10,069 nucleotides of DNA from Zoogloeaceae bacterium (lineage in GTDB: Bacteria > Pseudomonadota > Gammaproteobacteria > Burkholderiales > Rhodocyclaceae). The DNA is taken from assembly GCA_031281985.1 (NCBI GenBank), contig JAITEO010000092.1, forward strand, positions 1 to 10,069, written 5' to 3'. The notes under the pieces were generated by a model. It ran no database searches and was not told the origin of the DNA. It saw only the letters and a program-made list of their open reading frames with translations. Below, in pieces: positions 1 to 7,879 of this stretch. The translations under genes and the position numbers were made by a program. Numbering within the stretch: the first letter of the stretch is position 1; each line of letters begins with the position of its first letter.

Positions 1-74
1 AGGGGCGCACTGCGTGCGCCCGCAGCCCATCCCGCCGCATGGACGGCCAACGGGCGCACGCAGTGCGCCCCTAC
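1..74. repeat. Inverted pair of REP-like palindromes (BIME-like)
   Basis: Positions 1-22 and 51-72 are perfect reverse complements separated by 28 nt. Each arm is also a hairpin: GGGCGCAC, loop TGC, GTGCGCCC (3-21 in the left arm). On the minus strand the right arm is preceded by GTAG (71-74). The left arm begins AG at the window edge, so its GT would lie just outside. A GTAG-type head followed by a short stem-loop, arranged as convergent pairs, is the known architecture of REP sequences mobilised by REP-associated tyrosine transposases (RAYTs). No RAYT gene is in this window, so the assignment is by architecture only. Confidence 0.65.
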
Positions 75-117
75 GAGAACCCTACAGACCGCGCTGGTTT
101 TGCGTCGCCTTTACTCC

Positions 118-189
118 AAAAAAGGGCAGGCTCCGCCTGCCCTTTTTTGCTGACTGACCCGGCAAAAAGTGGTTTTTCACTTTTTGACG
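118..189 (-). terminator. Double stem-loop, bidirectional terminator-like, after the lipoprotein gene
   Basis: Stem-loop 1 pairs AAAAAAGGGCAGGC (118-131) with its exact complement (135-148) around a 3-nt loop. It has a run of six T on the 3' side read from either strand. Stem-loop 2 pairs 160-171 with 178-189 with one internal mismatch and a 6-nt loop. On the minus-strand transcript stem-loop 2 comes first, 5 nt after the stop codon, followed by stem-loop 1 with its U tract. This fits an intrinsic terminator that works in both directions. Plus-strand use would serve a gene outside the window. Confidence 0.75.
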
Positions 190-194
190 TTTCT

Positions 195-740
195 CTATTC
201 CCACTCCAGCCGGGTGAGTTTCCAGTCTTCGCCGTTTCGAATCCAGCCCATGCGCACCTGGAATTGACGGGCGTTGTCGGGGATCAGGCCTTCCGCGCCA
301 ATCAGGGCGACCTTGGCGGTGGTGGTGGCGCGGTCGGAGACCTGCGCGTCGATGCGGCTTTCGCTGCTCAACACCATGATGCGGATGTTCTGGTAACGGG
401 AAAACATCATCAGCATGGTCCTGCGCGCCCATTCCCGCCCGTCTTCCGGCGCGGGCGCGGCAAAATCATCGGCCAGCAGGGAAAGAACGTCGCGGACGCT
501 CTTTTCTTCCAGCGCGGTCTGCAGCTTGCGCACGCTGGCTTCCAGCGCGGCCTGCGGCTCGGCGCGGCTACAGGCAAAAAGAAACAGCGCCGCGCCCAAT
601 AGCAGGAACGACAGGAAACCGGCGCGACAGACACGCCAGCGCCCTGACGCAATGGCAACGGCCTCAGCGGCAGCGGCTTTAGTAGCAACAGCCTCAGTGG
701 CAACGGCACGCGGGCGCGTTCCTGCCGTCGTCGTCCTCAT
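195..740 (-). CDS. Small NTF2-like lipoprotein, function unknown
   Basis: Predicted lipoprotein of about 181 aa. A hydrophobic segment ends in the lipobox-like LFAC, giving a lipidated Cys at about residue 57. The rest (about 60-181) has the alternating helix and strand pattern of NTF2/SnoaL-like proteins: a helix with ALEEKSVRDVLSLLADDF, then strands ending in GEDWKLTRLEWE. No active-site motif is recognised, so no enzymatic role is proposed. The start is uncertain. ATG at 740 is preferred because GAGGACGAGGACG sits directly upstream as a Shine-Dalgarno sequence; ATGs at 755 and 758 lack one. Any of these leaves an unusually long n-region containing a pentapeptide repeat (AVATE, AVATK, AAAAE), and no ATG, GTG or TTG lies closer to the signal peptide. 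The gene overlaps the 3' end of slyD by 47 nt in another frame, which suggests translational coupling. The overlap and the odd leader could also reflect repeat expansion. Confidence 0.72.
   Translation of the reverse strand: MRTTTAGTRPRAVATEAVATKAAAAEAVAIASGRWRVCRAGFLSFLLLGAALFLFACSRAEPQAALEASVRKLQTALEEKSVRDVLSLLADDFAAPAPEDGREWARRTMLMMFSRYQNIRIMVLSSESRIDAQVSDRATTTAKVALIGAEGLIPDNARQFQVRMGWIRNGEDWKLTRLEWE
651..707 (-). repeat. 15-bp tandem repeat across the slyD/lipoprotein overlap
   Basis: Read on the minus strand, about 3.8 imperfect units with a 15-bp period (693-707, 678-692, 663-677, 651-662) each begin GCC/GCT-GTT/GCT-GCC/GCT. In the lipoprotein frame they encode AVATE, AVATK, AAAAE and AVAI. 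The slyD stop codon (694-696) lies inside the first unit, so expansion or contraction here would alter the lipoprotein leader and could alter the SlyD tail. Confidence 0.7.
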
Positions 741-1233
741 CGTCCTCGTCCTCATCATTTGCGCCGCGCGCGTGTCCGCGCGCGATTTCTTCCGTGCTGG
801 CGGGACGCACGGCGGTTATGGTGCAGGTGAAAACCAGCGCCGTGCCCGCCAGCGGGTGATTGCCGTCCAGCACCACCGTATCGTCGGTGATTTCGGTCAC
901 GCGGTACAAGACGAAGTCGTCTTCCTCCGCGTCTTCCACGGCGCCTTCGAACTGCATGCCGACTTCGATGCCGGGGGGAAAACTGGCGCGCGGCTCGACC
1001 TGCACCAGGCTGGCGTCGTATTCGCCAAAGGCGCTGTCCGGTTGCAGCTTGAGGGTGACGGTATCGCCCACGCGCTTTTCATGCAGCGCTTCCTCGATGC
1101 GGGGAAAGATGTCGTCATAGCCGCCATGCAGATACACCAGCGCCTCCTGCCCCGCGTCGAGCAATTCGCCCTCCAGATCGGTGACGTTGTATTCCAGCGT
1201 GACGACGGTATTTTTATGGACTTGTACATTCAT
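694..1233 (-). CDS. slyD: SlyD-type FKBP peptidyl-prolyl cis-trans isomerase
   Basis: Cytosolic FKBP-fold prolyl isomerase and chaperone of the SlyD family, 179 aa. The FKBP core is at both ends of the fold: residues 1-70 include YLHGGYDDIFPRIEEAL, and the later part carries the family signature VLDGNHPLAG followed by LVFTCTITAVRPASTEEIARGH. Between them is the insert-in-flap chaperone domain, with FGEYDASLVQVEPRASFPPG and GMQFEGAVED. The tail is strongly acidic (NDEDEDDEDDDG) and ends CRCH, where classical SlyD has a His/Cys-rich metal-binding tail. An upstream extension of the frame to 1362 is rejected because MNVQVHKNTVV matches the normal family start. Its Shine-Dalgarno sequence is weak. 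The gene follows the degenerate GGDEF gene after a terminator-like repeat, so it probably has its own promoter, which I could not identify. Its 3' end overlaps the lipoprotein gene. Confidence 0.93.
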   Translation of the reverse strand: MNVQVHKNTVVTLEYNVTDLEGELLDAGQEALVYLHGGYDDIFPRIEEALHEKRVGDTVTLKLQPDSAFGEYDASLVQVEPRASFPPGIEVGMQFEGAVEDAEEDDFVLYRVTEITDDTVVLDGNHPLAGTALVFTCTITAVRPASTEEIARGHARGANDEDEDDEDDDGRNAPACRCH

Positions 1234-1253
1234 GGGTAGATTCTGTTTTCGTG

Positions 1254-1275
1254 AAAAAGCGCGCCAGAATGGCGC
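1254..1275 (-). terminator. Terminator-like hairpin in the slyD leader
   Basis: On the minus strand GCGCCA-TTC-TGGCGC (1275-1261) forms a 6-bp GC-rich hairpin followed by GC and five T (1260-1254). It ends about 20 nt before the slyD ATG. It looks like a short intrinsic terminator or attenuator, but the stem is short and the T run modest. Confidence 0.4.
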
Positions 1276-1384
1276 AAAGGGTTGAAAGAACGGAAAGGTC
1301 AGGAGCATCAAAAAGTGATGTTTTTTGCTGGTTTCTCTTTGGGTTTGAAAGCCAGGCTTCAAATCATGTTACCCCAACGCAAAA

Positions 1385-1491
1385 CCTGTCCGGCCGTGGT
1401 GTTTCCTTGCTGTTACTCCAAAAAAGGGCGAGCGAAGCAGTCCCTTTTTTGCTGACTGAACCGGCAAAAAGTGGATGTTTACTTTTTGCCG
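1385..1491. repeat. Composite intergenic repeat, copy B (stem-loop half only)
   Basis: This copy aligns with copies A and C from a segment like GTGGTGTTTCCTTGC through TTACTCC-AAAAAAGGG, the linker GCTGACTGA (1451-1459) and the CGGCAAAAAGT stem. It lacks the REP-like palindromes, so it is either a truncated copy or the basic module without REPs. It ends 9 nt from the stop codon of the minus-strand gene at 1501. The rest of this intergenic region (1234-1384) shows only the slyD-leader hairpin and small AT-rich hairpins. Confidence 0.8.
1420..1491 (-). terminator. Double stem-loop, terminator-like, after the degenerate GGDEF gene
   Basis: AAAAAAGGG (1420-1428) pairs with CCCTTTTTT (1442-1450). 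The inner part, perfectly paired in copies A and C, has diverged to a 13-nt loop here. CGGCAAAAAGT (1462-1472) pairs with ACTTTTTGCCG (1481-1491) in an 11-bp stem with an 8-nt loop. On the minus-strand transcript the 11-bp stem comes first, 9 nt after the stop codon. Confidence 0.65.
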
Positions 1492-1500
1492 CTTAATTTA

Positions 1501-2469
1501 TCAATTCGTGCGGATGCGTCCGCCGCCGGACTTGCTGGCTTCGTTTGCCCTTGATCTCGCCAGCGCGAGCAGGGCGTCGCCATCCAGGCTGCCATCTTCG
1601 GGGCGGCTGGCGATGCCCACGCTGATGCTGATGACGACGGGCTGGCCATGGTAGGCGATGTTGGCGGCGGAAAGTCCCCGGACGACCCGCTTGGCGAAGC
1701 CCGCGCAAATTTCCATGCTGCTGTTCTGGGTGACGATGGCAAAGGAGCCGGGGCGGTCATGGCCGACGATGTCGCTGACGCCGATTTTTTCCTGCACCAG
1801 ATGCGCCAGTCTTTCGATGATCTTGCCCGCAACGGGTGCGCCCAGGCTGGCGGCGATGGCGGTATAGCCATCCAGGGTGAAAATCAGCACGGCGTTGCGC
1901 GTGCCGGGGTTCGAACACATGCGGCGCACGCCATCCGCGAACAGGGTTTCGGAGAGCAGCGCGGCGCTGTGCGGCGTCTTGCTCATCTTGCCCTTGCCGC
2001 GCGTGGCGGTGCGATCCGCGATCAACGTGGGTTTGGGAGGTTCCGGCGCTGGAGGCGGAGCGGGCGGAGTGGGCACAACCGCAGGCGCAACCGCGCCTTC
2101 CGTGTGTTGCGCCATGATGGCGAGCACTTCTTCCTTGCTGATGCCGTTGAACATGAACCCCGTCACGCCCGCCTTCCAGGCTTGATCCTCGATGGCGGCG
2201 ATACGGCTTTCCGAGCCGATGAAATAAAAGGGGAGTTTCTTCAACCGTTCCAGGCTGCTGTGCCGCAGGCGATCCAGGAGCGACATGCCATCCAGCCGGT
2301 ACAGATCCAGGCCGGAAATGACCATGCAGATATCGTGATTCAGCATCGCGGTATGCCAGGCAAATTCACCCTCGAGCGCCTCGACCACCTTGTATTGGTC
2401 TGCCAGATGGTGTGCCAGAACCGCGCGGATCACGTTGGACTCATGAACCAGCAAAACATTGTTTTTCAT
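1501..2469 (-). CDS. Degenerate receiver plus degenerate GGDEF two-domain protein
   Basis: Cytosolic protein of 322 aa. Residues 1-120 have a CheY-like receiver fold, but the phospho-acceptor position holds Gly53 (VISGLDLYRLDG where VISD..MPGMDG is usual), the conserved Lys is Asn108, and only Glu10 of the acidic pair remains. A Pro/Ala-rich linker follows (about 127-147), then a GGDEF-type domain (about 190-320) with LIFTLDGYTAI, a D-IVG strand and VVISISVGIAS. In it the GGDEF loop reads RPGSF (239-243) and the first metal-binding Asp is Thr198. Both phosphorylation and diguanylate cyclase activity are therefore unlikely. Binding of c-di-GMP or a protein partner, or a scaffold role, is possible but unproven. 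The ATG at 2469 has GAGGGG six nt upstream and a good sigma70 promoter. The gene appears monocistronic, bounded by the hupB/tRNA terminator and repeat copy B. Confidence 0.85.
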   Translation of the reverse strand: MKNNVLLVHESNVIRAVLAHHLADQYKVVEALEGEFAWHTAMLNHDICMVISGLDLYRLDGMSLLDRLRHSSLERLKKLPFYFIGSESRIAAIEDQAWKAGVTGFMFNGISKEEVLAIMAQHTEGAVAPAVVPTPPAPPPAPEPPKPTLIADRTATRGKGKMSKTPHSAALLSETLFADGVRRMCSNPGTRNAVLIFTLDGYTAIAASLGAPVAGKIIERLAHLVQEKIGVSDIVGHDRPGSFAIVTQNSSMEICAGFAKRVVRGLSAANIAYHGQPVVISISVGIASRPEDGSLDGDALLALARSRANEASKSGGGRIRTN

Positions 2470-2496
2470 CTTGCGCCCCTCGATGACAGCGACAGG

Positions 2497-2525
2497 ATTA
2501 TGCCATCCCGTTCGTAGAATGCCAA
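2497..2525 (-). promoter_or_regulatory. Sigma70-type promoter of the degenerate GGDEF gene
   Basis: On the minus strand TTGGCA (2525-2520), a 17-nt spacer and CATAAT (2502-2497) each match consensus at five of six positions. Predicted transcription start is near 2490, giving a leader of about 20 nt with GAGGGG at 2481-2476. The -35 overlaps one arm of a 9-bp inverted repeat (2522-2530 and 2593-2601), a possible but unproven regulator site. Confidence 0.65.
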
Positions 2526-2601
2526 ATCATATCATCCGTGATCTTGCCGCCCGTGTCTTGTGCATGGTTCGCGGCTCGTCTTGATGTCCTGCATGATTTG
2601 G

Positions 2602-2641
2602 AAAACAAAAGGATACGGTCTTGCGCGCAAGCCGTATCCTT
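2602..2641 (-). terminator. Intrinsic terminator after tRNA-Val
   Basis: On the minus strand AAGGATACGG (2641-2632) pairs perfectly with CCGTATCCTT (2618-2609), followed by a T-rich tail TTGTTTT. The loop (2619-2631) contains the self-complementary CTTGCGCGCAAG, which would extend the structure. It starts 6 nt after the encoded CCA of the tRNA and should end the hupB-tRNA transcript. Confidence 0.88.
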
Positions 2642-2647
2642 CTGGAC

Positions 2648-2723
2648 TGGTGGGCGCTGACGGGTTCGAACCGCCGACATTCGCCTTGTAAGGGCGACGC
2701 TCTACCAACTGAGCTAAGCGCCC
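2648..2723 (-). tRNA. tRNA-Val (anticodon UAC), CCA encoded
   Basis: The 76-nt cloverleaf is complete. The acceptor arm is GGGCGCT/AGCGCCC, the D stem GCTC/GAGC and the anticodon stem TCGCC/GGCGA around the loop CTTACAA, giving anticodon UAC. The T stem is GGCGG/CCGTC with loop TTCGAAC. The discriminator is A and a genomic CCA follows (2650-2648). Its 5' end is only 6 nt from the hupB stop codon with no room for a promoter, so it is probably cut from a hupB-tRNA transcript by RNase P. Confidence 0.97.
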
Positions 2724-2729
2724 GGAAGT

Positions 2730-3011
2730 TCACTTCTTCTTGTTGACCAGTTCTTTCAGCGCCTTGCCGGGCGTGAATTTGGGCACGCGAGACGCCTTGA
2801 TCTTCAGTGGCTTGCCCGTTTGCGGATTGCGTCCCGTGCGCGCGGCGCGGTCGCCCACCCAGAAAGAGCCAAAGCCGATCAGGGAGAGCCGATCGCCCTT
2901 CTTCAGCGCGCCCGTCACCGCCTTGATGGTCGCATCCAGCGCGTTGCCGGCGGCGGCCTTGGAAAGTTTGGCTTCCGCAGCAATGGCGTCAATCAATTCC
3001 GATTTATTCAT
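2730..3011 (-). CDS. hupB: DNA-binding protein HU (beta type)
   Basis: Nucleoid protein of 93 aa that bends DNA as a dimer; the family is about 90 aa. It shows the usual N-terminal [11 protein letters not shown] helix, the core GFGSF (46-50) and the DNA-binding arm GRNPQTGK with the intercalating Pro63. The C-terminus is Lys-rich. AAGGGGG lies 8 nt before the ATG at 3011. The position just after lon is the common arrangement in proteobacteria. A 383-nt gap holding repeat copy C, a likely terminator, separates it from lon, so it probably has its own promoter in 3030-3135. I saw TTGACT (3075-3070) there but no convincing -10 partner. The tRNA follows 6 nt after the stop. Confidence 0.97.
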   Translation of the reverse strand: MNKSELIDAIAAEAKLSKAAAGNALDATIKAVTGALKKGDRLSLIGFGSFWVGDRAARTGRNPQTGKPLKIKASRVPKFTPGKALKELVNKKK

Positions 3012-3140
3012 TTCACAAACCCCCTTGTAGTTCGATGGAAAAAAAACGAAACATCCGGCAAGGTCTCGAAGTCAAAAAACAGATCGCATAGCCCCCAAAA
3101 CCCAACCAGCGGCAATACTACCCCAAAGCGCGCGGTTTTC

Positions 3141-3272
3141 GTAGGGGAGAAGCGCGTTCTCCCGCAAATAATCCATCATGGACGACGATCAGGCGCTACA
3201 TGAACGGGGCACAGACAGGGTTGGCGGGTTGCCTTTCCCCCCGGCAAGGGGCAACGCATGCGCTGCCCCCAC
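3141..3272. repeat. REP-like palindrome pair in copy C
   Basis: The left unit is GTAG followed by the hairpin GGGAGAA-gcgcg-TTCTCCC (3145-3163). The right unit, in inverted orientation, is GGGGCA-A-CGCATGCG-C-TGCCCC (3248-3269), whose minus-strand head is GTGG rather than GTAG. The stem sequences differ from those of copy A while the architecture is kept. Compensated stems with a constant head are expected for RAYT-type REP elements. Confidence 0.55.
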
Positions 3273-3316
3273 GACCGTACAGACAGACCGTAGTGGGTTT
3301 CCCTTGCCTTTACCCC

Positions 3317-3388
3317 AAAAAAGGGCAGGCTTTGCCTGCCCTTTTTTGCTGACTGATCCGGCAAAAAGTAGATTTTCACTTTTTGCCG
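3317..3388 (-). terminator. Double stem-loop, bidirectional terminator-like, after lon
   Basis: AAAAAAGGGCAGGC (3317-3330) pairs perfectly with 3334-3347 around the loop TTT. CGGCAAAAAGT (3359-3369) pairs perfectly with ACTTTTTGCCG (3378-3388). Relative to copy A the first stem is identical and only its loop differs. On the lon transcript the 11-bp stem begins 6 nt after the stop codon and the U-tailed 14-bp stem follows. Confidence 0.78.
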
Positions 3389-3394
3389 CCTAAA

Positions 3395-5821
<2,427 letters not shown>

Positions 5822-5864
5822 GGGAGACGCCTTGAAGGATGGGGAAAAAAGAGCGGAACAGCAG

Positions 5865-5892
5865 AAGTAGGGATGATAATGAATTTTTCAAG
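5865..5892 (-). promoter_or_regulatory. Sigma32 (heat-shock)-like promoter of lon
   Basis: On the minus strand CTTGAA (5892-5887), 14 nt, then CCCTACTT (5872-5865) resembles the RpoH consensus CTTGAA-N13/14-CCCCATNT. The -35 matches fully and the -10 differs at two fixed positions. It sits in the clpX-lon gap, about 45 nt before the lon ATG. Lon genes are classically sigma32 targets, which supports but does not prove the call. Confidence 0.6.
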
Positions 5893-5940
5893 CCAGCGGG
5901 CGGCGAGAAATGCCGCGCGCCGACGCCGTCTTCAACCTCT

Positions 5941-7212
5941 TCAGTTGGAGCCGGAGATTCTGGGCTGATCGGCGTAGATCAGCAAGGGTTTGGCGTCGCC
6001 ATTGACCATGTTTTGCTCGATCACCACCTTGGTGATGTTTTCCATGCCGGGCAGTTCGTACATGATATCGAGCAGCACCTGTTCCAGGATGGAGCGCAGG
6101 CCGCGCGCGCCGGTCTTTCTGTCCAGCGCCTTCTTGGCAATGGCGGCCAGCGCGGCGGGGCGCACTTCCAGTTCCACGTTTTCCATGGCGAAGAGCTTCT
6201 GGTACTGCTTGATCAGCGCGTTCTTCGGCTCCGTCAGAATCCGCACCAGCGCGGGTTCCTCCAGTCCCTGCAGGGCAGCGACCACCGGCAGGCGGCCGAT
6301 GATTTCCGGGATCAGGCCGAACTTGATCAGGTCGTCGGGTTCCACGTCGCGCAACACGTCGCCGACGCGTTTTTCGCTCTTGCTCTTCACCGTGGCGGCA
6401 AAGCCGATGCCGCTCTTTTCGGAGCGCGCCTGGATGATCTTTTCCAGCCCGTCGAACGCGCCGCCGCAGATGAACAGGATGTTGGCGGTATCCACCTGGA
6501 CGAAATCCTGGTTGGGCTTCTTGCGTCCGCCCTGCGGCGGCACCGAGGCTATCGTGCCCTCGATCAGCTTCAGCAGCGCCTGCTGCACGCCTTCGCCGGA
6601 GACATCGCGGGTAATCGACGGATTTTCCGAACGGCGCGAGATCTTGTCGATTTCGTCGATGTAGATGATGCCCTGCTGCGCCTTTTCGACATCGTAGCCG
6701 CAGGTCTGCAGGAGCTTCTGGATGATGTTTTCCACATCCTCGCCCACGTAACCCGCTTCGGTGAGCGTGGTGGCGTCCGCGATGGCGAAGGGGACGTTCA
6801 GCATGCGCGCCAACGTCTGCGCCAACAGCGTCTTGCCGGAGCCGGTGGGGCCGATGAGCAGGATGTTGCTCTTGGAGAGTTCCACGTCATCGACCTTGCC
6901 CCGGTAGCGCAGCCGCTTGTAATGGTTATACACCGCCACCGCCAGGATGCGCTTGGCGACCTCCTGGCCGATGACGTACTCGTCGAGATGCCCGGCGATG
7001 TCGCGCGGCAGGGGCAGGCTTTCCGCCTCGTCGTGCAGGAACTGGTCGCCGGGCGCTTCATCGCGGATGATGTCGTTGCACAGCGTGACGCATTCATCGC
7101 AGATGAATACGGAAGGCGGCCCGGAAATCAGCTTCTTCACCTCGTGCTGGCTCTTGCCGCAGAACGAGCAATACAACTGTTTTTCGCTGCCGCGTTTGTC
7201 CTTGTCTGTCAT
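5941..7212 (-). CDS. clpX: ATP-dependent Clp protease ATP-binding subunit ClpX
   Basis: AAA+ unfoldase that recognises, unfolds and feeds substrates to ClpP, 423 aa, normal length. The N-terminal zinc-binding domain has Cys15, Cys18, Cys38 and Cys41. The AAA+ domain has Walker A GPTGSGKT (121-128), pore-1 loop GYVG (154-157) and Walker B IYIDEID (183-189). The ClpP-docking loop is IGF (269-271). The pore-2 loop reads RKK (230-232) where RKH is usual, a minor deviation. The ATG at 7212 has GGAG 9 nt upstream. It starts 29 nt after clpP, fitting a clpP-clpX operon. Confidence 0.98.
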   Translation of the reverse strand: MTDKDKRGSEKQLYCSFCGKSQHEVKKLISGPPSVFICDECVTLCNDIIRDEAPGDQFLHDEAESLPLPRDIAGHLDEYVIGQEVAKRILAVAVYNHYKRLRYRGKVDDVELSKSNILLIGPTGSGKTLLAQTLARMLNVPFAIADATTLTEAGYVGEDVENIIQKLLQTCGYDVEKAQQGIIYIDEIDKISRRSENPSITRDVSGEGVQQALLKLIEGTIASVPPQGGRKKPNQDFVQVDTANILFICGGAFDGLEKIIQARSEKSGIGFAATVKSKSEKRVGDVLRDVEPDDLIKFGLIPEIIGRLPVVAALQGLEEPALVRILTEPKNALIKQYQKLFAMENVELEVRPAALAAIAKKALDRKTGARGLRSILEQVLLDIMYELPGMENITKVVIEQNMVNGDAKPLLIYADQPRISGSN

Positions 7213-7241
7213 TTGAGCGTCTCCGGCGGTTTTTCAAAAAA

Positions 7242-7862
7242 TCACGCCGCGCCGCGGCGCGTCATCACCTGGTCGATCAGGCCGTATTCGGCGGCTTCCG
7301 GCGCGGAAAGGAAGTTGTCCCGGTCGGTATCCTTCTCGATGCGCTCCACCGGCTGCCCGGTATGCTCGGCCATGATGCGATTCAGTTTTTCGCGGATGGC
7401 GAGGATTTCCTTGGCGTGGATGGCGACATCGGAAGCCTGTCCCTGAAAGCCGCCGAACGGCTGATGGATCATCACGCGCGCGTTGGGCAGCGCGTAGCGT
7501 TTGCCCTTCGCGCCGGCGCAGAGCAGAAAAGCGCCCATGGAAGCCGCCTGCCCCATGCACAGCGTGGAAATGTCGGGCTTGATGAATTGCATGGTGTCAT
7601 AGATGGAAAGCCCCGCCGTCACCGAACCGCCGGGCGAGTTGATGTACAGGGAAATATCCTTGTCGGGATTTTCCGCCTCCAGAAAGAGGAGTTGCGCCAC
7701 CACCAGATTGGCCATGTCGTCCGTCACCTGCCCGACCAAAAACACCACCCGCTCCTTCAGCAGCCGGGAATAGATGTCGTAGGCGCGTTCGCCGCGCCCG
7801 CTCTGTTCCACCACCATCGGCACCAGTCCCAGCGCCCTGGGGGTCAATGCATCGAATTCCAT
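7242..7862 (-). CDS. clpP: ATP-dependent Clp protease proteolytic subunit ClpP
   Basis: Serine peptidase subunit that forms the tetradecameric chamber of ClpXP, 206 aa. The catalytic triad is complete: Ser108 in GQAASMGA, His133 in MIHQP and Asp182 in DRDNFLS. The glycine-rich strand SPGGSV and the surrounding sequence are canonical. The short N-terminus before LVPMVVEQ matches the family propeptide. The ATG at 7862 has AAGGAG 6 nt upstream. Much longer in-frame extensions upstream are rejected because they run through tig. Only 17 nt separate it from the tig stop, so it is very likely co-transcribed with tig and clpX. Confidence 0.98.
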   Translation of the reverse strand: MEFDALTPRALGLVPMVVEQSGRGERAYDIYSRLLKERVVFLVGQVTDDMANLVVAQLLFLEAENPDKDISLYINSPGGSVTAGLSIYDTMQFIKPDISTLCMGQAASMGAFLLCAGAKGKRYALPNARVMIHQPFGGFQGQASDVAIHAKEILAIREKLNRIMAEHTGQPVERIEKDTDRDNFLSAPEAAEYGLIDQVMTRRGAA

Positions 7863-7879
7863 GTTCTTCTCCTTCATTT

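Larger units (their letters stand above)
1..189. repeat. Composite intergenic repeat, copy A (truncated by window start)
   Basis: This stretch has no credible gene and holds the first of three related intergenic elements; the others are at 1385-1491 and 3141-3388. In order it contains an inverted pair of REP-like palindromes (1-22 and 51-74), a less conserved segment, a 14-bp stem-loop with A6/T6 flanks (118-148), the linker GCTGACTGA (149-157) and a second stem-loop (160-189). The second stem-loop ends 5 nt from the stop codon of the minus-strand lipoprotein gene, so on that transcript the element is the immediate 3' untranslated region. Copy C has the same order of parts, while copy B keeps only the stem-loop half. 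Seen directly: order, stems and linker. Inferred: that it is a dispersed, possibly mobilised repeat family in this genome. Confidence 0.85.
3141..3388. repeat. Composite intergenic repeat, copy C (complete)
   Basis: This fills most of the 383-nt gap between lon and hupB. It contains a left REP-like hairpin (3141-3163), a spacer, a right REP-like palindrome (3248-3272), a short conserved stretch with ACAGACAGACC, and the double stem-loop (3317-3388) with the invariant GCTGACTGA linker (3348-3356). It ends 6 nt from the lon stop codon. Alignable stretches shared with copy A include the segment after the left hairpin (CCCGCA, ATCC, CATGGACG) and that around the right palindrome. The remaining sequence (3012-3140) is the hupB leader and putative promoter region with no gene. 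Confidence 0.85.

Noticed and set aside
1234..1362. Upstream extension of slyD by 43 codons
   Set aside because: The extra residues look like translated leader, contain the terminator-like hairpin, and are absent from the SlyD family; MNVQVHKNTVV at 1233 is the normal start.
3047..3075. Sigma70 promoter for hupB based on TTGACT at 3075-3070
   Set aside because: At 16-18 nt downstream the sequence is TGTTTC or GTTTCG, not an acceptable -10, so I did not list it as a feature.
1..3388. CRISPR array
   Set aside because: The repeats are dispersed and palindromic, adjoin gene ends, and have no regular spacer units or cas genes.
3178..3393. Small plus-strand frame in repeat copy C (ending FSLFAA) with related peptides in copies A and B
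   Set aside because: The shared peptide follows from DNA-level repeat identity. The frame does not end at the same place in copy A, and differences between copies fall in hairpin loops and change amino acids, so structure rather than coding seems conserved. There is also no good Shine-Dalgarno sequence.
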